Source: Clostridiales bacterium
GTDB lineage: Bacteria; Bacillota; Clostridia; Oscillospirales; Acutalibacteraceae
Direction of reading: 5' to 3'
DNA: 11,966 nt
Assembly: GCA_021200075.1 (NCBI GenBank)
Contig: JAJQGZ010000209.1
Coordinates: forward strand, 1-11,966
Position 1 is the first letter of the stretch. Each line of letters begins with the position of its first letter. A program made the position numbers and the translations under genes. Under the pieces are notes generated by a model that saw only the letters and a program-made list of their open reading frames with translations, searched no databases and had not been told where the DNA came from. This document shows positions 6,024-11,966 of the stretch, in pieces.

Positions 6024-9000
6024 TTATCCGGCGCAAGATGTGCCGGCACTGTCGGTTATTGTATTGCTGACTACAATACTACCGTCAACAATTGCAAATA
6101 CATTCCAATAGCGACCGTCACCTTGGTCTGTCGGAATATTAAATGTGCGAATAAGGGTACTGCCGTCATAAACCTTTATTTGCGCACCGGAGTTTCCGAC
6201 TGTACCATAGCTGTTACCTGAATAGTTATAAATATAGTAATAATAAGGTGTTGAACTTGTGGGGATCAGCGTAATGGTCTCCGGACCGTAACTTGATGTA
6301 TCATCATAATCAAGATTGCAGACTTCAATTTCTCCGTCATATGACGATTTATTGCTATAGTATGTATGGAAGCTTGAGCCACTGCTCAATGTTCCGTATA
6401 CATGGGAGTCTAAATCGGATGGATTCTCGCCCCAAGTGAGAACTATTCTGTACTCTCCGCTTGATGTTACCGGAGAAATAATGGCATCTTGCGAAACACT
6501 GTCATCAGAAATAACGATGTTTTTGTAGCCTGTATTATAACCGGATTTATAATACTCGATTGTATATAATCCAGTGTCATAATATACTTGGTAATAGCCG
6601 TCACTGTCGTATATTATAGTGCCGCTGTTGTTAGACCAGTTCAAACGGACATTTACCGTAACACCGGCTACAGGACTTCCCGTAACAGAATCGGTTATTG
6701 TTCCGTTTGCGTAGTTCATATACGATCCGGCATTTACCAGCAGGAACGTTTCATTGAATGTGGTTTCTCCCTCTGTAACGGTTACAGCCATTTTGGCACT
6801 CTTATATGAACCTGCGGAAATTTTTACAATATATTCACCGGCTTTAACGCTTAATGAATAAGCACCGGAAGAGTCTGTTCTCGAAGTTGAAATTAAATTA
6901 TTGTCTGTATCATATACACGAACAAATGCGTTTGAAATGTCAGCGCTTGATGAGGCACTCTTTACACTTCCCGAAATAATGCCGGTGCCGTTATCATCAA
7001 AGCGATAGTTTGAAACGTTTACATTATACGAAGGGAACAGCATAACCTCTGCGGGGCTATAGCTGTGTCCGTCGTTTTCGCCGTTAACACTTTTAGCGTA
7101 TGAAAGAGCTTCCTCGGCAGTATAATACTCGCCGTCGGAGTCGGTTTCATTCATTCTCTCAATGACGGATTTCATCATTTTAGTGTTGTACTCTGTGAAT
7201 ATGGTTTCGCTGTTTGCAAATACAGCCGAAGCTCCTTTTTCAACAAATGTATTTACAAGGGAATACAAATTGTCGAAATTATCTACAGCGTCTCTTCCGG
7301 AACTGCAGGCAGCCAAATATACAAATGCACCGCCGAGTGAGTTATCCTCGAGATATTTATCAAAGAAACCGCCTAAAACAGCATATGTGTTTCTGCCTGC
7401 AGCGGAGTAATTTATAAGTATTCGTCCGGCAGAAATATCTGCGGAATACAAAATTGTAGTTAATAAATTATTGAGTTCACCGGTCATAAGCATTGAACCG
7501 TAGGTCTGTGAATAACCGCCGTGACCGTGCCAAAGAATAACACTGTAATCCGAAATATTTTTCAACTCATCAAGTGTTACATTATCTAAATCAATGTTAC
7601 TTGAATCGCTGAAAGTATAGCCGGTAAATTCCTGTGTTATAAGTTCCGCAGAACTGTCGGTAGCTTCATCGGAAAGAGTATTAAGCTCAGATTCATTGTA
7701 AGTATCTTTAAAAGGTTGGAATGTTGAAACCGAACCTCCGGCATCGCAGTCCTCAACTGATAAAGAATATACAAAAGAATATCCGGTAGGTAATGAAACA
7801 ACGACATTCGTTGTGTTATCCTCATAAGATGAAATTGTACCGTCTTGAACAAGTTGGTCTAAGTTCTCGGTCAATAATGCCGATGCACTTTCAACATCAC
7901 TTTCTGAGGTCGTGCCGTCTTCATTGATATATGAATCAAGCGACGAAGTCAGCGAATCCGCAATTTCATCCGCAGTTTCAATCTCTGAATCCTCAATTTC
8001 ATGGTAATAGTTAATGTTGAAGCTGTCACTGGTAACATCTTTTGCAACGGCATAATAAGAAATGATTTCCTGAGTACCATTACTACAGGTTGAAACCAAT
8101 GTGTAAATTCCGTCGTCTGCCGTTTCATCACTGTCAGTGCCGTCATCGTTCATATAGCCGATAATTTCGTTGTTACCGTTCTTTATATAAACATCTTCTG
8201 CTTCAAGCTCAATTTCAGCAAAAACTTCAGCAGTAAAAGTTACGGTAGCTTCTTCGCCGATTAAAATATCTGTGGTATCAGCGGAAAAACTGTTGATTTC
8301 GACATCATCATTTGCTTCATCTAATAATCCCGGTTCTTCTGTAGAAATTGCTTCCCACTTTGCATAAAGGGTTATATTAGAATTAACAGACGAATTGAAA
8401 TTGTATACCGAAGTTAAATTGCTGTCGGTATACCAAGCAACAAAACGATACCCCTCTTTAGGCGGGTCGGTCGGTTGAGTGGCGGTATTACCCTCCTCAA
8501 CCTGTTGCGAAGCGACTGCCGTACTGCCGCTTGATTCAAATGTAACGGTATAAACGGTTGCCGCCGAAGTTAGTGGTTGTCTGCGTGGTTTGGCTTGCGG
8601 GAGCGGTTGTCTGCTCGCTTTGAGCGGTGGTTGTCTCCTGCGTTTGAGCGGTGGTTGCCACTGTTGCGGAAGCCTTTTTCAACGTCTTAACCTTTTTAAC
8701 CTTGGTGTATTTGCTGTAAACTTTCTTTTTGTTTACGATTCTGTATGCACGAATCTTTACATAGTAGGTTTTGTTGGTCTTGAGCTTGCTGATTCTTTTT
8801 GTAATTGTTTTCTTTTGGGCAAGCTTTTTGGTAACCTTAACGGTTATCTTTTTGGTTGTCTTTTTGGTGAATTTTTTTGATGTCGAATAGTAGATGACAT
8901 AGCCGTCGGCTTTGCTCACCTTTTTAAACGAAACATCAAGCGACTTGATTTTCTTTGCGGTGACCTTGAATTTTTTGGGCTTAGCCACCTTTACTTTTGC

Positions 9001-9136
9001 CGACGATGTTGTACTGCTTGCTGCCAACGCAGAAATGCTTTGAGATACATCGGTTCCCTCAAGAATGGTTAATGACGGCATAAGCATCATAAACGCCATA
9101 AGGACAGCAAGGACTTTTTTTGCAAGCCTTTTTCAT
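6024..9136 (-). CDS. Large secreted multidomain protein with caspase-fold domain (two frameshifts)
   Basis: With two 1-nt corrections this reads as about 1036 residues. Domains in order: signal peptide (MKKACKKVLAVLMAFMMLMP..., about 1-38); Fn3 (about 50-154, GYVIYYSTSKKF...YYVKIRAY); Thr/Gln-rich linker (155-188); InlB/Flg_new-type repeat (about 195-260, YTVTFESSG... to TLYAKW); Ig-like domain (about 270-367, with DDGT...ADDGIYTL); a caspase-fold domain (about 490-700) with HGHGG (His536, His538) and LAACSSG (Cys610), the His/Cys pair expected of clan CD or CHAT-like cysteine peptidases; two carboxypeptidase-regulatory-like beta domains (about 717-799 and 806-889); and a YfaP/DUF2135-like C-terminal domain (about 894-1027, LTWGENPSDLDSHVYG...RYWNVFAI). 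No sortase motif, dockerin or C-terminal membrane helix is seen. The frame breaks at T7 9115-9121 (just inside the signal peptide) and at about 8570. AGGAGG lies 8 nt before the ATG. Protease activity is inferred from the motifs only. Confidence 0.8.
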
Positions 9137-9144
9137 GAATTTTA

Positions 9145-9150
9145 CCTCCT
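9145..9150 (-). promoter_or_regulatory. Strong ribosome binding site fixing the surface protein start
   Basis: AGGAGG on the minus strand lies 8 nt before the ATG at 9134-9136. That ATG opens a lysine-rich signal peptide, so the true start lies upstream of the T7 frameshift and not at the internal ATG at 9099. Confidence 0.8.
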
Positions 9151-9163
9151 CGGTTGCAATTTT

Positions 9164-9229
9164 GGGAGCATAAATAAAAGCAACACTACACAAATTGTGC
9201 GGTGTTGCCCTGAAAATTTCTACGCTCCC
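9164..9229 (-). promoter_or_regulatory. Folded 5' leader RNA of the surface protein gene
   Basis: Read on the minus strand, an outer stem pairs GGGAGC (9224-9229) with GCTCCC (9164-9169). It encloses an inner 7-bp hairpin GCAACAC/GTGTTGC (9202-9208 with 9180-9186) and an apical CACA/TGTG stem. The likely transcription start falls at or next to the first G, so nearly the whole leader folds and ends 13 nt before AGGAGG. It matches no riboswitch class I recognise. It may stabilise the mRNA or control translation. Confidence 0.5.
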
Positions 9230-9233
9230 GTGT

Positions 9234-9271
9234 ATAATATATATGAGAACTGCGATCGGGATTTCGCAGTT
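9234..9271 (-). promoter_or_regulatory. Surface protein promoter region with palindromic operator-like site
   Basis: TATTAT (complement of 9234-9239) is a fair -10 box, but no -35 box is found at 16-18 nt. In the -35 region lies a perfect inverted repeat: AACTGCGA (9248-9255), 8 nt, TCGCAGTT (9264-9271). This looks like a dimeric regulator site. Activation is inferred from the poor -35; repression is equally possible. Confidence 0.45.
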
Positions 9272-9336
9272 GACAACCCCACATATCAACAGCATAAACT
9301 GAAGCGAAGCTTAAATCAAGTTACAAAACGGTAACG

Positions 9337-9367
9337 AAAAAGACTGCCCCGCTTTTGCGAGACAGTC
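9337..9367 (-). terminator. Rho-independent terminator of the esterase gene
   Basis: On the minus strand GACTGTCTCGC, loop AAAA, GCGGGGCAGTC forms an 11-bp stem (two G-U pairs) followed at once by TTTTT. It starts 17 nt after the esterase stop codon. The interval from here to the surface protein start (9137-9336) holds no gene, only the regulatory elements listed. Confidence 0.88.
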
Positions 9368-9383
9368 CGTAAAATTCTGTTCT

Positions 9384-11647
9384 TTAATCTCCCTGATTAA
9401 ACAGCGGTTCGAGGGTGTCCTGATGTTCCTCTAATATGTCAGGCAGGAAAGTATCCCAGTGGCGTGCATCCTGTTCGGAGTTGCCGAAAACATAGTCCTC
9501 CTGACCGTAATCTATTACATCAAATCCCGGCATAGCCTTGCTTGCGCCGGCGGTTCTGTATGCAGCGGCATTTGCAAGAGTGAACGAAACATTTGACACA
9601 TCGTCATAATTCACCCAACTGCTCAAATCCGTTCCCTCTGCTTCTTTGGCTGTGCCGTTTTCACTTGCGTCTGAGCTTCGGATTTGGAAACTCCGACTGC
9701 ACCGTCTACATATTTTGCGTACATTTCGTCAACATAAAGCGAGAGGGATTCTCCGAGGATTTCAGACGGAACATGACCTCCGTCCCATTGCCACTCGATA
9801 TTGCAGTCCGTTCCTGCGGCAAGCCACGCAATTTGCAGATTGAGGGAGTTGAACATTGATAAGTCGCCCTCGGACGCACCCATAAGGATTCTCGTCCAGG
9901 TGGGATTTTCGGTATCGTCGGCATCGATATAATTGAGCGGATTATAAAGAGAAACTATATTGTTGCCATTGTTGCCGTATTCGTCGCCCTCGAGTACGGA
10001 AGCAATGTCGGTTTGATAAGCCTCAAGCATATCGGAATAGCTTTCGTAATTTTCCGAATCCGTACTGCCTGATGCGGATTGAGTACTGCCGGAATCGGGA
10101 GTACTCACTTCCATTTCATCTCCGCTTCCTTCTGTTCCTGTTGAGTCGGAATTGTCCGAACCGCCTCTGTCGGGAAGTTCTCCGCCTGCACCGTCGGGTA
10201 ATTCTCCGCTTGCACCGTCGGGAGCTTCTCCGTCGGTAAAGTCCGCCCTGCCTTTCATTCCGCTCGGCAAATCGCCGCTTGCAGATGTCTCGCTTCCTTT
10301 GGTATATCTGCCCTCTATGAACGCCTGAGCCTTGTCCTGAGTTGTCATTGAGCTTACTTCGTCGTCTAAAAGAGCGTTTCCGTCGGAATCAAACCAAGTC
10401 CAGCCGTCGGCACAGTCGAGGTTGTCAAGATACCATTGCAGGTTTGATACAAACTCCGCAAGGTAAAAATCAAGATAGGTTCCGTAATATCCGTTTGTTT
10501 CGGGATAAGCGTCGGCATCGTATTCTATCGAGAGGTCGATTGTGTCCTGCGTATCGCCGTCGCCGTTTATATCAAGCTCAACATCGGATTCCGAAACCGA
10601 CAGGTGTTTATCGTTTATATATTCCATATACGCTTCGGAAAGATACTCCGCAAGCTGTTCCTGAAATGATGAACTGAACTCGTAGGTCGTATCCATATAG
10701 CATTCAAATGCGAGGGTCATATCCGCTTCATAAAGAGATGTGATTGCACTGTACGCAACACAACCCCAAGCGCCGTCTGAAATTTCATACAACTCGGTTA
10801 AACCGTCAGAGCTTTTACACGAGATTTCGGTTGAATATGTGCCGTCGTTGTTTTTATATACACCAACTGCGCCGACTTCAATTTGATAATCGTAAAAATC
10901 GGAATTATCGGAAGTCGCGGCGAACATTACTGCGTGCGCTCCGCCGCCCGAACCGCCTGTTGAGACGAAGTATTCCGTGCTGCCCGGCAGATTGCCGAGG
11001 ACAATATTATACCGTACAAACCGAGCCGCTGCCTTTTGGTCTGCAAGGCAGGACGGCGCATCGCCTGTATAAACGGTATTGCCGTCGTCGTCGGTTACGG
11101 TGTCCTGCTTGTCTCTGTTGCCGCAGGCGACATTGACATATCCGTCCGCCGCATAGATCGCCGAGGCGGTCGTATTTGTTGACGAGGCATATCCGGCGGC
11201 TCCGGTGTTGATGATAACTGGAGCAGTATCGGCGGTGTATACCCTGTTGTTTGTGCTTGTTATCTCAGCGTCGTAATCAATTACCAAAGAACCGTTGACT
11301 GCGTCCGTTGCATTGTCAGCCGTAACATCTGCTTCGCCGTCGGAATCGGTGTCAATATCGGTCACATACGTGCCCGGTACGCAGACGGAAACGCCCTCTT
11401 CGTCCTCAATCTCCGGATATGCAACCGCAGATACAATCGAAAGAGTCCACGCATCATTGTCAGCGGAATATGTCCATTCCTGTTCGTTGTTATTTGCAAG
11501 GTTCAGCACGGATTCAATATATTCCTTGCTGTACTCGCTGTCGGACGAGGTGCTTTAGCCGGAGGTATCCGAGTCGGAGCAACCGCATAGTGAAAATATC
11601 ATCGCAGCCGCAAGCATAAAAGCGGAAAATCTTTTTCTCTTTTTCAT
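9384..11647 (-). CDS. Tannase/feruloyl-esterase-like alpha/beta-hydrolase lipoprotein (nonsense codon and frameshift)
   Basis: Read through its lesions it is about 754 residues. A lipoprotein signal peptide (MKKRKRFSAFMLAAAMIFSLCGC) has Cys21 in the lipobox, giving lipid anchoring on the outer membrane face. The hydrolase part resembles subtype B tannases such as the Lactobacillus plantarum enzyme: YVNVACGNRD, DQKAAARFVRYN, nucleophile Ser233 in TGGSGGGAHA, VAYSAITSLYEADM, then YNPLNYI, Asp595 in ASEGDLS and His625 in WDGGHVP. A Gly/Asp/Pro-rich low-complexity insert with ELPDG-type repeats lies at about 455-530. The C-terminus has SKAMPGFDVID...DYVFGN...DARHWDTF. Lesions: in-frame TAA at 11555-11557, a few residues after the lipobox, and a 1-nt loss near 9671; one extra G there restores the frame into NGTAKEAEGTDLSSW. 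A strong promoter, ribosome binding site (GAAAGGA, 11654-11660) and terminator frame it. Family members cleave ester bonds of plant phenolics; the substrate here is inferred. Confidence 0.75.
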
Positions 11648-11733
11648 AATTATTCCTTTCGTTTACAGCACACTGCACAAAATAAATTGTCGAATTTAAC
11701 AATACAATTGCTGTTTAATTTATTTACATTCAC

Positions 11734-11763
11734 ATTATAAATACATTTTGCAAACGATGTCAA
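11734..11763 (-). promoter_or_regulatory. Esterase gene promoter
   Basis: Minus-strand TTGACA (complement of 11758-11763) and TATAAT (complement of 11734-11739) are both perfect consensus boxes, 18 nt apart. Transcription would start near 11727 and give a leader of about 80 nt before the ATG at 11645-11647. Confidence 0.75.
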
Positions 11764-11847
11764 TGCTTACAATCATAAATTTTGACTGATAAATGTAAAT
11801 TTTAATCAAATTGGTGTTTTATAATAAATTGACGAGAGGTATAAAAT

Positions 11848-11940
11848 ATGTTAAAATGGATTAAGAAAGTGTGGAGAATGGAATGTGGAGTTTCGGTTTG
11901 GGGATTTTATAGCAGGCAGATAATATGTCGGATATGGTAA
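11848..11940 (+). CDS. Short plus-strand reading frame running into the terminal repeat
   Basis: The only plausible plus-strand gene start: GAGAGG (11834-11839) is 8 nt before ATG, and the peptide begins MLKWIKKVWRMECGVSVWGF. After about 21 codons the frame enters the inverted repeat at 11912 and stops at a TAA inside it (30 residues in all). A TATAAT lies at 11820-11825, but with no good -35 box and very close to the ribosome binding site. It may be the 5' stub of a gene cut by the repeat element. I do not recognise the product. Confidence 0.3.
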   Translation: MLKWIKKVWRMECGVSVWGFYSRQIICRIW

Positions 11941-11965
11941 CATGGTTTACAAAATGTCCGAGGAC
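11912..11965. repeat. Right copy of terminal inverted repeat
   Basis: Reverse complement of positions 1-54 with a single mismatch (11918). The match stops sharply at 11911 on the inner side and continues to within one base of the window end on the outer side, as expected if the sequence ends inside a repeated element. Confidence 0.85.
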
Positions 11966-11966
11966 A

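Noticed and set aside
9164..9240. Known riboswitch (for example c-di-GMP) in the surface protein leader
   Set aside because: I could not match conserved core bases of any class I know; only nested stems are evident.
9650..9680. Programmed -1 frameshift in the esterase
   Set aside because: No canonical X XXY YYZ slippery heptamer lies at the frame change, and the gene also carries a nonsense codon. A lost base near 9671 explains the break.
10342..11136. Arginine-rich plus-strand reading frames opposite the esterase
   Set aside because: Basic low-information translations antisense to a conserved hydrolase; typical shadow frames.
4650..11557. TAA as a reassigned sense codon (it interrupts asnB and the esterase in frame)
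   Set aside because: GDPD, the surface protein and the esterase all end naturally at TAA, and the same genes carry frameshifts that recoding could not explain. Ordinary nonsense mutations are simpler.
1..11966. A complete self-mobile transposon
   Set aside because: No transposase, integrase, recombinase or relaxase is encoded between the repeats; the window may be cargo or simply chromosomal DNA between two elements.

Overview
The window looks like a piece of a gut or rumen Clostridia genome (Ruminococcus/Oscillospirales-like). This is inferred from moderate GC, AGGAGG-type ribosome binding sites, lysine-rich Fn3 modules, InlB-type repeats and secreted plant-polymer enzymes. No rRNA or other taxonomic marker is present. 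All recognisable full-length genes lie on the minus strand. The two extreme ends carry the same 54-bp sequence in inverted orientation (47 bp identical, one mismatch, then 6 more), so the window is bounded by inverted copies of a repeat, most simply the ends of an insertion sequence.

Layout in the direction of transcription, from high to low coordinates. (1) A tannase/feruloyl-esterase-like alpha/beta-hydrolase lipoprotein (11647-9384) has a near-perfect promoter and a strong terminator, but carries an in-frame TAA after the lipobox and a frameshift near its 3' end. (2) A roughly 1036-residue secreted multidomain surface protein (9136-6024) carries Fn3, an InlB-type repeat, an Ig-like domain, a caspase-fold (clan CD/CHAT-like) domain, two carboxypeptidase-regulatory-like domains and a YfaP/DUF2135-like domain. 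It is preceded by a folded 5' leader and a palindromic site, and is split by two frameshifts. (3) A membrane-anchored GH43 glycosidase (5878-4862) is intact; its -35 box lies in the loop of a hairpin downstream of gene 2. (4) An asnB-type asparagine synthetase (4764-2940) is ruined by five frameshifts, a nonsense codon and loss of the catalytic Cys. (5) A three-gene unit starts from a promoter inside the asnB 3' end: a nitroreductase-family flavoprotein (2850-2071), a membrane-anchored glycerophosphodiester phosphodiesterase (2078-1206, 8-nt overlap) and a secreted PPC/Ig-like/Fn3 protein (1176-111, one frameshift).

Apart from asnB and the nitroreductase, every product is exported or membrane-anchored with its domain outside. 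The enzymes suit attack on plant cell-wall decorations (GH43, esterase), lipid headgroup turnover (GDPD) and surface adhesion or proteolysis. No single pathway ties them together.

Most of the frame lesions are 1-nt changes in A/T runs. That could be real decay, slippage-based variation or uncorrected sequencing error. The clustering of lesions in asnB, while GH43, GDPD and the nitroreductase are clean, favours true decay at least of asnB. I found no tRNA, rRNA, CRISPR array, transposase, integrase or replication origin. I saw no clear novel system; the most unusual items are the terminal inverted repeats, the caspase-fold surface protein with its folded leader, the heavily broken asnB and the unusual motif order of the esterase.
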